Shown one piece after another: positions 11,216-22,099 of a stretch of 64,000 bases of DNA. Made by a program: the position numbers and the translations under genes. Source of the DNA: Xiphophorus maculatus (Eukaryota; Chordata; Actinopteri; Cyprinodontiformes; Poeciliidae); contig NC_036447.1 in the NCBI RefSeq assembly GCF_002775205.1, forward strand, positions 7,242,501-7,306,500, in the 5' to 3' direction. Numbering within the stretch: position 1 is the first letter of the stretch; each line of letters starts with the position of its first letter. Below the pieces are notes generated by a model that was not told the origin of the DNA, did no database searches, and saw only the letters and a program-made list of their open reading frames with translations.

Positions 11216-11416
11216 ATCAGGCCGGTCTCCTGCAACTTTTAGATGCATCTCTACTTCAACACACCTGAGACAAATAATGAGGTCGTTAGCAGGACTCTGG
11301 AGAACTTGACTGCACTTAGGAGGTGAGTCAAGTATTGGATTCAAGTGTATTGGATCAGGGAGACATCTAAGAGTTGCAGGACACTGGCCCTCGAGGACCA
11401 GGATTGCCCACCCCTG
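11215..11416. repeat. Palindromic hAT-type MITE within the provirus
   Basis: The block ends in 'gttgcaggacactggccctcgaggaccaggattgcccacccctg'. Its left side carries the reverse complement of the sub-terminal part ('ggccggtctcctgcaacttttagatg'). I recognise this as one of the most abundant non-autonomous hAT-like repeats in fish. The left terminus is degraded. It lies where env would be expected. Confidence 0.7.
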
Positions 11417-11560
11417 GGCTAGAGAGTTTCTGCAGAACCAGTCAGAGGGGTCCCTGCAGCAACTGCAGCAGGCTGATAGAGACTAATGCCTCACCATACA
11501 TACCACAGCAAGGCACCAGTATTTGTTAACAGATAAGAACAGATAGTTTAGATAATTATA

Positions 11561-12050
11561 GTGTGATGGAATAAGCCCTGAGTCTTAACAAGTTTCTCTA
11601 TGGAATATCACCAGCTCAGAGTTTTAAGAAATTGATGCACCTCCTGGATATTCTGGTTTGACAATGTTCTTGTTATGCAAAATTGTTCCATTAGCAAACC
11701 TGATTTTTGGAAACTCACATATTTGAACAAGATGTTTATCATCCAAGGAGTTAACTGACCCTCCAGTGTGGTTATGTGACTGCATGAAAATTGTTCAACT
11801 GAAACTGGAGTGACCATATTGTGTAACATGAGTTCTATATATTGTGAGGACTTGCAGCTCCAAATCAGAACTCAGAGCAGCTCTTTGCTGTGTTGTTCTC
11901 CGTCTGCAAACGAAACAAAGCTTTGCTCTTTGCCATTTGCCAGAGTCTCAGCCTGATCTGTTATCACACAGATTTTGTCCACACTTGTACCAGTGATGTT
12001 GTTATATATGCATGTTTGTTGATGTGGGTTCTCAGTTTTGTTGTTTTCTC
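11561..12050 (+). other. Putative 3' LTR of the endogenous retrovirus
   Basis: Begins TGTGATGGAATAAG. It has a TATA-like 'tctatatattgtgagg' at about 11,831-11,846, followed by a transcribed-region-like stretch ('gagcagctctttgctgtgttg'). Position after integrase fits a 3' LTR. There is no 5' partner to confirm the ends, so the limits are guesses. Confidence 0.35.
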
Positions 12051-12739
12051 TTTTTCTGCAGGTGTAGAGGCAGACTTTCATGGTATTGATTTGTGTTGTC
12101 TCTATGCATCTCTCTTCTACTCCTATCTTCTTTCCCTTTAAACATTTTCTCCACCTTTCTTTCTTTTTTCCTTTCTGTAATGTTCTGCTTGTGAAGGTAA
12201 GTCTGTTAGACACTCAGACCATAACTCATGATTCACATGTCCTCCATCTGTTCCTTTCCAAATGGATGTCTTCATGTTTTTTTCACTGTTATTTCAAAGA
12301 TCTTTGATGGTAAATTGTAAAAGAAGATAAAAACTTGACAACAGAGAACAATTTTTAGCATTTTTATTACAGACCTAAAATGTTACACTTTGGATGAATA
12401 TCACCAGGTCCTATTGGTGTATCTAAAACGTTATCAGTCACCAAATAGATGATAGATATTATAAGAACTGTTTATAGATAGTCAGATAGATAGTTACACT
12501 TTTTCACCTTTATTACAGAGACTGCTATAAATCAGAAGTTATTTAAATCACTAGGTTTAAAAACATCTACAGTAAGCCCTAAATCTAACAAAACCTTTTT
12601 TGTTATCTTTAAGAAAAGGATTGATGAAAAGGTATTGCTGTTATAGTCAACAAAAACAAGAAAACAATGCTTCAATTCAGTGATCTACAACCCACAGTGG
12701 AAGTAAACCTGGTGGAAGAAAATGTGCCTTCAGAGACAC
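12051..12739. other. AT-rich intergenic / 3' flank of lysozyme-like gene 2
   Basis: No coding exon seen. It would contain the 3'UTR and polyadenylation site of gene 2 on the - strand, and the converging 3' flank of the provirus. Confidence 0.4.
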
Positions 12740-15700
12740 TTAGGAGCAATCTTGAAGGGATGTTCCTGCTTCATCGTCACAGTGGTGAGAACGGGACCTC
12801 CGAAGATACCTGTGCAATTAAAAACAGACATCTTAAAAACTATTCAAAAAGCAGAACAAATACTGTAGATTATTAACAGCTAGCCTTTTGTTTTTTGAAT
12901 GTAACAAAAATAAAGGTAGATATAGAATATAGAAAGCATTCAAAATCATCCAATAATTCTGCAGCAGTCCTTGTTAGCATAACTAATCTGACTGAGAAAG
13001 CATAACCTGACTAATTTTGAAAAAGTCCAACAAAGTGGGCGGAGCCAAGAGATGCAGTGGGCAGAGCCAAGGGACACAGCGGAGTGTGGTCCAGTTTGGG
13101 GTTGATCGGAGAGGGGAAGCAGGGTGTGGTCAGGACAACAGAAGCAGTGTTGCCAACTTAGCAACTTTGTCACTATATTTAGCATTTTTTTCAGAACCTG
13201 AAGTGACTTTGCTTTTTTAAACTGGTATTAACTAATCTAGTGACATTTTATTAGTGTCGTTGGAGATTTTAATGCCAACAACATTTTGCAGCACCGCTGC
13301 AACCCAACTTTCCTGACCAAGCAATGACTGCTGCCATCAGCCCCTCCCGCTTCCTGTTCTGCAGTATACAAATAGTCAGAGCGGAGGACAGCCATTGCAC
13401 GCTATGTCCGCACTGTAACGACATCGATTAATGCTCGAATAATGCTAATCTGGAACTGATTAATGCTCAGTTCCAGATGAGTCAGGAACTGAATGAGACA
13501 TGTGTCTGAATGAGATGTACCAAGTATTACCGCTGGTACAACTGCAAATTTTAACATAGATACAAAATCAATGACTAAGTGTATTAGTGTACTGAAAGAC
13601 TATTGCACTAATAAACTAAGGAACAAAAAAAATTACACATGGATGTACTGTATTTTGGCTTACCCATCAAAGAATGCCTTCAAGAAACACTCAATGTCAT
13701 CCGTTATGTCATCATTGGTGAAGTCTTATAAGGAGAAGAAGAACAATTTATAACATTAACATCTTTAGTGGGTAGTGAGTTGATTCTTTGTTTTTTATTT
13801 GTTTTGGTGTAATAAACTCACCTGTGCAGGATTTCTGGCAGAGATTTCTGGACAAATTGTTACCGGAATCACAGAAATAGCCATCACTCAGCTGGAAGAT
13901 ACCATAAGAGGCAGAGGCTGCAGTTGTCTTAGGAGACTTTTCTTTGCCCTTTCCTTTTCTTTCCCCTGAGGGGTCTCTTCTATTGTCATGGGCTCCACGC
14001 TTCCGTCTGTTGTTTCCAGGAGCTGCAGTTGAATTTGAGGGCACTATTTCAGTTGTCTCATGGCTGTCTTCATTGCTCATGTCCTCACTTTCACTGCTGT
14101 CATGTCCCCTCTTTCTCTCATGAGACTTTCCTTTGCCCTTTCCTCTTCTTTCCCCTGAGGGGTCTCTTCTATTGTCACGGGCTCCACGCTTTTGTCTGTT
14201 GTTTCCAGGAGCTGCAGTTGAATTTGAGGGCACTTTTTCAGTTGTCTCATGGCTGTCTTCATTGCTCATGTCCTCACTTTCGCTGCTATCATGCTTCTTC
14301 TCTTTCTTATGAGACTTTCCTTTATCTCTTCTTTCCCCTGAGGGGTCTCTTCTATTGTCACGGGCTCCACGCTTTTGTCTGTTGTTTCCAGGAGCTGCAG
14401 TTGAATTTGAGGGCACTTTTTCAGTTGTCTCATGGCTGTCTTCATTGCTCATGTCCTCACTTTCGCTGCTATCATGCTTCTTCTCTTTCTTATGAGACTT
14501 TCCTTTGCCACTTCTTTCCCCTGAGGGGTCTCTTCTATTGTCACGGGCTCCACGCTTTTGTCTGTTGTTTCCAGGAGCTGCAGTTGAATTTGAGGGCACT
14601 TTTTCAGTTGTCTCATGGCTGTCTTCATTGCTCATGTCCTCACTTTCGCTGCTATCATGCTTCTTCTCTTTCTTATGAGACTTTCCTTTATCTCTTCTTT
14701 CCCCTGAGGGGTCTCTTCTATTGTCACGGGCTCCACGCTTTTGTCTGTTGTTTCCAGGAGCTGCAGTTGAATTTGAGGGCACTTTTTCAGTTGTCTCATG
14801 GCTGTCTTCATTGCTCATGTCCTCACTTTCGCTGCTATCATGCTTCTTCTCTTTCTTATGAGACTTTCCTTTGCCACTTCTTTCCCCTGAGGGGTCTCTT
14901 CTATTGTCACGGGCTCCACGCTTTTGTCTGTTGTTTCCAGGAGCTGCAGTTGAATTTGAGGGCACTTTTTCAGTTGTCTCATGGCTGTCTTCATTGCTCA
15001 TGTCCTCACTTTCGCTGCTATCATGCTTCTTCTCTTTCTTATGAGACTTTCCTTTATCTCTTCTTTCCCCTGAGGGGTCTCTTCTATTGTTATGGGCTCC
15101 ACGCTTTTGTCTGTTGTTTCCAGGAGCTGCAGTTGAATTTGAGGGCACTTCTTCAGTTGTCTCATGGCTGTCTTCATTGCTCATGTCCTTACTTTCGCTG
15201 CTATCATGCTTCTTCTTTTTCTCATGAGAGTTGTCCTTGCCCTTTCCCCTTGAGTAGTTCCTTCTCCTTTCATGAGCTCCCCGCTTTCTTCGGTTGCCCA
15301 GTACTGAAGTTGAGTTTGAGACCTCTTCATCTTCCTCACTGATCTCAAAGCTATCTTCATCGCTCTTGTGCTCATTGTGTTTCTCCATGTTTCTTTCCTG
15401 AATCATGTTTTCCTCATAACTATCTGTCTCCTCTGAGTGGTGCCTTCCTCTGGAAGAGGCTTCTCTCTTGTGTCTGCTGCCAGATGTGACATTTGAAGTC
15501 AGAGGATGGCGAAAGCCCTCCGTCTTTACCAGGCTGGTGTTCAAATTAGATCTCCTGTTGACCTCACAGATAACTAGAGCAAACCAGTTATGCAAGGTGA
15601 GGAAGACAGCACACAAAGACAAAAGGGAAAAAAAAGCAGATCAGAAGGACGGTATTTAACATAACTTTTCCAGCCCCTTTCAGATCACTCTTTTGTTTTG

Positions 15701-16460
15701 TGAAATACACACACACACAGACCAGAGGCAACTCATGATCTTCCATTGTCTGTTTGATCTGAGAAATACATTCTTTAGTGGAAACCCAAGTATACTGCAA
15801 CATGTAGATGGCATAAAACAACTTTTCTTGTATTTAATTGTCTGCAGTAATTTGCCAGTGTTATGATTGTGACATACAAACAAGGAAGTCAAGAATTTTT
15901 GGTTCTCCAGTCACAGAAAGCACATCATATAAAGGTTGACAGATAGACTTTGTAAAAGGAAAAATAGTGTGGGTTTGTGGATGTGTGTTTACAGAAGAAC
16001 AATGATCTGAAAGGGGCAATTGTTACATAATATATTTTTTGTTTGGCTAAAAGTGTTGTGGTTACTAAATGTCATGTCACTGTTTGGTGGGAAATATGAA
16101 GAAAGCTAACATGTCTTGCATAAATTGCAGATCTGTTTCCCAAAAGTAAGAGAATCCTATTAAAACAGTTTTATGTGGAACTGAGAAAGCTTCTTATCAT
16201 AGCTTTTTCAAATGCCATTTTTTCCTAAATCTGTTTTTCCAAGTGATTTTCGCTATGGATAAAATAAGTTACTCTCATGAAATATAACTATATAACTTAC
16301 TTTCTGCCAGAATTTCTTCTGTAACTTGTTCTGGTCCTCTGGTCTTGTTGATTGCCTCTGCAAGTTTGTCCTTCAGCTCGCATTTGGAGACAATGCGACT
16401 GTCAGAAAGGTTGGGCAGCAGTGCTGCCAGAACCAGCAGCGCCAGCAAACCCAGCTTCAT
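12740..16460 (-). CDS. C-type lysozyme/alpha-lactalbumin-like protein with giant furin-site repeat insertion (gene 2, complete CDS)
   Basis: Coding exons are 16460-16301, 15573-13822, 13724-13664 and 12809-12740, all with GT/AG borders and matching phases; total 680 aa. Residues 1-21 form a signal peptide and the mature chain starts RIVSKCEL, like lysozyme. All eight family cysteines are present (27, 56, 621, 632, 636, 650, 668, 679). CEVNRRSNLNT (56-66) aligns with lysozyme C30-T40 and YGIFQLSDGYFC (610-621) with Y53-C64. The catalytic Glu35 is Arg61 and Asp52 is Ser609, so no muramidase activity is expected. Between T66 and Y610, where lysozyme has about 12 residues, lie 543 residues of charged repeats with RxKR sites. 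The calcium elbow is nearly kept (NDDITDD, Asp82 changed to Asn641). The ATG at 16460 is chosen over an in-frame ATG at 16502 because the latter lies upstream of the intron acceptor. Secreted protein; function unknown. Confidence 0.88.
13997..15280 (-). repeat. Seven tandem 180-189-bp coding units (60-63 aa) in lysozyme-like gene 2
   Basis: The typical unit is 61 residues (183 bp), covering residues 152-579 of gene 2. Each unit runs from GA(H/R)xNRRDPSGER through a Lys-rich stretch, the acidic DSSESEDMSNEDSHE, the glycosylation sequon SNST and the basic NNRQKR. RxKR sites fall at residues 87-90, 148-151, 208-211, 269-272, 330-333, 391-394, 452-455, 513-516 and 576-579. Central units alternate between an RDKGK and an SGKGK version, which indicates duplication of a two-unit (366-bp) block. 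Units are nearly identical in DNA, so the array is young and probably variable in length between individuals. Confidence 0.93.
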
Positions 16461-16789
16461 GTCACCTCTAATAGAAAAAATAAAGGTTGTTTGTAAGGAC
16501 AAGAAGCGACACCATCACTTCTTGTGACTGAGTTTAAATTTAAACAAACAAGCATTGTGAGAATAGCATAAAATACTTTATGCATTCAGGGAAAAAACAT
16601 TGGGAAAATAAAGCATCAATACTCTTTTAAAAATATGACAAGTTTTCAAAAGGTTCTGGCTTATTATAAGCAATTATTTTTCATGCATTACCAAGAAGAA
16701 ATATGGCTAAAAGTTATATTTAGCTCAACATTTTGTTGTATTTTATGTGTTGGGACGTACCCTGTTTAATATATAATATAAAAATACAA

Positions 16790-17112
16790 CTATAATCCTG
16801 AGACCCAGAAAAAAAAAGGTTTTTGAAATTTTTTTTTTTTTCACTACATGACTCTTTGGAGTGAAAAAACATCACTACAATTGAAAAAGTTTCAAAACAT
16901 GTTATTATTTATTTATTACAGTATGTCCTTTGGAGAGGACATCGGGACTCTCTTGTGGCAAATATGAACACATTTTGAGGCCCAGGATGTCCTCTCTAAG
17001 GACCAACATGATTTAACACAGTGGCATGTATGGTTTCAGAGTTATGAACAAAAAAACCTATGTCCTCCACAGAGGACAAAAATGTATTGCTGGGTCTCAG
17101 GAGGTTATATTA
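16790..17112. repeat. MITE-like element in the 5' intron of lysozyme-like gene 2
   Basis: The ends read 'tataatcctgagacccag' and, in reverse complement, 'tataacctcctgagacccag'. The interior repeatedly carries small hairpins of the form gtcct...aggac (16,924, 16,988, 17,062). It looks like a piggyBac-type or similar MITE family; I do not assign the superfamily. Confidence 0.55.
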
Positions 17113-17428
17113 CGTTTTATGTCTTTGTTTTAAAAGCATCAGGAACAGATCATTAAGAAAACATATATAATGTGATAAAATATAATATAAGGGATCGGTA
17201 GAATGTCCATACAGTACAAGTAATAATCTAGAAATATCCTTTACTGATCGACAGCAGGTAAATTCAAGTATTGCAGGCACGATTAATGGTAAATGGCAGC
17301 ATGCACACAAAGGTAAAAAACATAAAAACAACCCATGAATAATAGAGACGAGACAGGAAGGGCAAGTTCACAATGTAAGAATAATAATACAGTGCAGTTA
17401 TTAATAATAAAAAGAGAAGATTTCTTAC

Positions 17429-17480
17429 TTTTTTATTTCTGCAGGTAGACCTGTATTCAGATGATGAATCCAGAGAATGA
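17429..17480 (-). other. Non-coding first exon of lysozyme-like gene 2
   Basis: A GTAAGA donor follows position 17429 on the - strand, and the acceptor before the coding start is ttctattag (16,468). The start near 17,480 is set by distance from the TATA box. It places a 5'UTR exon about 1 kb upstream of the ATG exon. Confidence 0.5.
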
Positions 17481-17500
17481 GAAACTTGTTGTATGTTGTT

Positions 17501-17510
17501 GCTTTTTATA
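17501..17510 (-). promoter_or_regulatory. TATA box of lysozyme-like gene 2
   Basis: TATAAAAAGC on the - strand, about 30 bases before the inferred transcription start and followed by the non-coding exon with a good donor. A strong TATA box suits a highly expressed, tissue-restricted secreted protein. Confidence 0.6.
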
Positions 17511-17519
17511 GGATCAATG

Positions 17520-18918
17520 CAAGTTGACCAACCTGTTTTACCACCTTCAAATTATTTGCATTGCCTCCCTGAAGGTAGGATGTTTTAAAAGGGGAATGAA
17601 AAAATGAAAACAATGCTATCTTTAATGATATGAAAAAAATGATATTAACTACTTTAAGTCTCTCATGAATGCTGCAATCTGCTGGGGGGGGGGGGGGGGT
17701 TGTTCAAAAGTTAATTTTCAGGATTTTTAATTATTCAAGTATCCTAACCCAATGCTGTTTGGTTTGCAAAGTACACACCAAAATAGTTTGAACGCATGTT
17801 TGAAACCTGTTTAAAATATTCCTTAAACCTTTTTAGAAACCTTCTCTTAAAGACAGACCTTTGCTCTGTCTTTTTCTGCATATTCTCGACATTTTTGACA
17901 CATTTGAAGTCGGAATGCAATGAGCTACATGGACGATTCACATTGTCTTTTATGTATTGCTTTTAAATATGTTTTTGTGAATATAGTTTTATATTATCTA
18001 CTATAGCTTGTCTTAGTTCTCTGATTTATGTCATACTTTTTCTGTTTTACTTTAGAAAAATATGCTCTGCACCATTGTGCAATGATCAGTCCGACAACTG
18101 CTTGACACGAGACAAGAAAAATGTTTTGTATTAATGCAAATCTATTTTTATCTGAGTCAGAAAGCAGAAAATGAAACTGGTTTGATGGGATTTTTTATTT
18201 TTTTGCTGTGTCATGTGAAGGCCTTTGTCTCACAGCTAACGAGCGTCACAAATCTTTAAAGTTTGAGCTGTAATAGTCTGTAATCTAAAGTGTCTAATTG
18301 ATAAAGGAGCAAATTATCTTACATAATCTAGGATTAGCTTCTAGGAACAAATCAGACGCTGTGTACTATTGTGTCAGTTATGTTTATACAGGGATTAGAT
18401 TTCTTTTTTCTGTTCATGATGTCTGAGAAGTGCACCCAAAAGTACAAATGATGGCATTTTGAGTATAAACATGCTGCAGGCAGAACTGGAACATCTGACG
18501 ATCACCGGACACAGAGGATGCCTTATGCATTAGACACAATAACAAGGGTTGTTGACGGATGAAGTTTGCATTCTGGGTTTGCATAAGGCCGGGTTTTCCA
18601 ATGCTACAATCGTGTCTCACATTGGGCCGAAAGTTCCCAGCAAGTGAAGACAAACAAAACTAAAGCTACTTTCATGAAGCAGGTCTTGATGCTTAATTTA
18701 GATTTTTTGCTGAGATTGTTTTGTAATTGCTAATTAAATACAACTTCAATCAGAGTGGTTTAAGTCCCCAAAGCGAGCCTCATGTTGAGCCCCACACAGC
18801 AGCGCACTGTTTACAGCCGTAATAATGGATGCTGCTGTTTAAAGTTATTCTAAGCTTAAAGTATTGTCACAAAATCAAAATAACACGAAATATACTAGTA
18901 TATAGAAAGAACAAATAA
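17520..18918. other. Gene-free AT-rich stretch
   Basis: No coding exon recognised on either strand. Contains a 16-base poly-G run at 17,684-17,699. Confidence 0.4.
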
Positions 18919-19577
18919 TACACTGCAAAAGCAAAAAATTTTACCAAGTATTTCTGTCTAGTTTCTAGTGCAAATATCTTAGTACACTTGAAATATTTTA
19001 TTCATTTTATTAAAAACAAACAATTGTATATGATAGAAAATATATACAAATCAATAAAATGAAAGGCAGCAGAAAGAAGGAAAAAATGTAATAAAACAAT
19101 AGGGACTTACATAAAAAACAAACAAAAACAACATCAACTCAAAAAACAATTTGTATGGACTCACATTATGCTACTTCTGATTTCTTCAAAAACTTTTACC
19201 ATTCTCTTAAATATGTATGTTGATCAGGCATTCTTCATATCACTCTCCAGAAAAAAAACAACTTACAAATAACTTTTCAGCAACAAATATGAACTTGTTT
19301 AAAGTCAGTAATTCCTTAATATTGATGAAAACGTGATAGTTCCTTTGGCAGATTATTTTACTTATGAAAAATATTTTTCCCATGTTTAATGAAATAATCT
19401 GCCATTGAAACCAATATTTTTTCATCAATATTAAGGAGTTATTTACGTCATACAAGTTCCTATATCTTGCTGAGAAGTCACTTGTAAGTTAGTTTTCTCT
19501 TATTTCAAGCGTATGAAGATATTTGCACTAAAAAGCAGACAGAAATACTTGGTAATATTTTGTGTTTTTGCTGTGTA
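18919..19577. repeat. Palindromic fish interspersed repeat (TIR element)
   Basis: Starts 'tacactgcaaaagcaaaa..ttaccaagtatttctgtctag' and ends 'cagacagaaatacttggtaatattttgtgtttttgctgtgta', the reverse complement with small changes. The 'cactgcaaaaac...ttaccaagtattt' terminus is a very abundant non-autonomous DNA-transposon family in fish. The centre also contains an inverted pair around 'aatattgatgaaaa...ttttcatcaatatt' (19,319-19,435). Confidence 0.75.
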
Positions 19578-22099
19578 GCGATGGCGTTTTGTAGAGTATT
19601 GCCTGCTGTAGGGAAGTCTAGTCAGAGTCCAGAGTCGTGATGTGATCCACTCCACTGACACAGACTTCCTTCATAAGTTCATAATTATAATCGTCAGCCA
19701 TTGTTTACGTCTGGCGTTACAACGTCTGGCTTCCTCTGGTGCAGAATTATGATGCATGTCTCACAACAATGACAGAAAAGTCGGATAAAATGCGACATGA
19801 CCGTTGCTTTGAAAACAACCAGATGTGTATCTGATTTAGTGCGACATATGAACATATTCCTTTCAATTCTCATCTCCCTTCAGTTTTTTGTCTGGGATTT
19901 CTTCCATAGTATTTCAACACGCTGATATCGTTGATTTTAGTTTGTAGTTTGGCAATGACAGAAAATGACAGACTGACAGAGCATGAGACTTATTTATGGT
20001 TTCATAGTTTCATTGCTTATGGTTGAGATTCTATGTTTTTTTTTTATAGACTTTACTTCAGCAGCTTAGGATGTGAGATTTTAATAAAAAAGTTATTTTT
20101 AATTAAAAATACAAGCTTCTGAAAATCCCCTGTCCTCAAAGTGCAAATTGAAGGCTTATGTCATTTTGTTCAATGCCGTTTGACTAGCTTACATTCAACA
20201 CATTTTTGCCACTAATCTGTGCAGAACATGACAATACCAGCTATTGGCTCACATGATGTTCTTTCCATTCAGAACAAAGGAGATGTGAAAAAAGCAATCG
20301 CCAGGATGAAATCAGACACGACCTGTGCACACTGTGCGCACCCTGGGATTGTCCTTAGAGTACAAAAAATAAAAATGAGAGCAGAACCAGAAGACTTGTG
20401 AGGTCTGGAAGGTTGCAGATCTTTAACGTATTGTGGTGCTAAATCCTTCAGTGGTTTGTAAACTGCCAGCGGTATTTTAAAGTTTATTCTCTGAGCTACA
20501 GGGATTCTCTGACTCTGATAGGTTTTTTCTTTTTACTTTCCTGAGTTTCAAATGTCAAAAACTTAGAATTACTAAGTTTTTTTTCTTGCAAATGTTCAAC
20601 TTTTCAAACTCAATTAGTAAATTTTAACAATTTTTGTAATGGAAAAAATGTCTTGTTATAAGTTAAATAATCTACCAGTGGAACTATTACCTTTTCATTA
20701 ATGCTAGGGAATTATTAACTTAAAACAAGCTTCCATTTCCTGCTGAGAAGTTACTTGTAAGTTCGTTTTGCTTTATTTCAAGATATTTGCACCAGAAACT
20801 GGACAAATATACTTTTTTGCTGCCAAGTTTCTTGTTTTTGCAGAGTAATTTGCCTCCAAGGAGGAACATTTTCAAGCAATCCTTAAATGGGGTCTTGAGA
20901 AATGTTTGTACTTCATGCAACCTGTCATAAAAACATATTGCCATCTATTGCTGGATCTATTAAAAGCACACTTGGTACAATTTTAGAAAATCTAAGCTTC
21001 AGTATAAAAACCAGCAGCATTTTCCACCCTGTCATGAATTATTAAGCAAAAAGAAACTTGCGTGTAACAAACTGGATGTACCTGGCAGGTGTGGCGCCTT
21101 GAAGAACAATGGCAGCCATTGAGCTCAGGGGCGGAGAGGTGGCGGTTTCAGTATGTTTTGCAGTGACAATAACCGGGCACCTGCTCAGCCATGAACTCAT
21201 CTGTTTACCAAACTACTCATCCTGGAATCAAACCTGTGCTCATCTATCAGCAGGAAGGCCTAATCAAAGTCTACGACTTCAACTTTTAATCAGCTGAAAA
21301 CAGTCACAATGTAGTTTGTAATTAAATAATAACTTCCTTTATATTTGCTGTATTTCATCAAATAAACCAGGAGTCTTCAAAATAAACAGTAGTTTATTAT
21401 TTAAAGCTACAGGGTTCTGGAAATTTCCTTGTGAAGTCTTCATACCTTTACCTCATCCGAAGCCGTCACGTTGGTTATGTCACATTTTGCAAACTCATGT
21501 TTCTGATCTGCTCTAAATTTAGCCCCAGTAGCTCAGTGCCAGACATTGTTCATCCTCCTTGGTGCAGCAAGCAGCGAAGAATGCAAAGGATCAAGTTTAG
21601 TTAGTGAAGGTGTGATATTTATTTTTCCAAGAACGCAGCTGCTCTTAAGAAGAAATGGAAAAACAGACAATAACAGCAAAAAGAAAAATGATTAAAAGAA
21701 GATAGCAGAAAACTTCTTCAGTTATCTTGTAATTATTGTATAAAGATCAGCAATAAAAAACAAGATTCTTCTTGTTATTTTAATGCAAATTAAAGCAATA
21801 AAGACTATTTGCTTTGTTTAATTTATTTTAATGTGTTTTCTCTGTTTTATTCATATATTTTTATCCACCAACATCAGTATGAAAGTATTGGCTGGGTTTT
21901 TTTTGCTTTTTGTTTTGCCGTTTACTTGTTGGTGTTTATTATTTTGGTCACTTTTGCAGGTCGTTACTTGGATTGTTCTGTCTATTATGCACTGTTGTGT
22001 AAAAAATCTGAAATAAATTAAACTTAAATAAAAAGAAAAATACTTTTCTGCATGTTTTTTCTTTAAACACGTTTTCCAACATGCATTAGTAAAGTTGTC
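19578..22099. other. Gene-free stretch with repeat fragments
   Basis: 20,530-20,850 carries the right half of the same family as 18,919-19,577 ('gagaagttacttgtaag...cttgtttttgcagagta'). 20,400-20,530 resembles another common fish repeat. A 60-codon open frame at 20,219 has no recognisable domain. No gene supported. Confidence 0.45.

Larger units (their letters stand above)
4529..12050 (+). mobile_element. Degenerate endogenous retrovirus (gag-pro-pol remnant, no env)
   Basis: Gag, protease, reverse transcriptase, RNase H and integrase remnants follow in standard retroviral order on the + strand. The connection/RNase H and integrase parts resemble gamma/epsilon-type retroviruses rather than Ty3/gypsy. 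The copy is dead: gag has at least three frame changes, most of the RT palm is deleted between protease and the YVDD box, the pol reading frame shifts repeatedly, integrase has an internal stop, and no env remains between integrase and the putative 3' LTR. A Tc1 transposon and a MITE are nested inside. Both outer boundaries are estimates because no matching LTR pair was found. Confidence 0.8.

Noticed and set aside
11200..11560. Possible env remnant between integrase and the putative 3' LTR
   Set aside because: Most of this interval is the hAT-type MITE and the remaining bases show no envelope-like hydrophobic or Cys pattern.
14029..15342. 437-codon open frame on the + strand (His/Cys/Phe-rich repeats)
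   Set aside because: It is the antisense shadow of the tandem repeats in the lysozyme-like gene. The - strand frame has splice sites, signal peptide and family cysteines.
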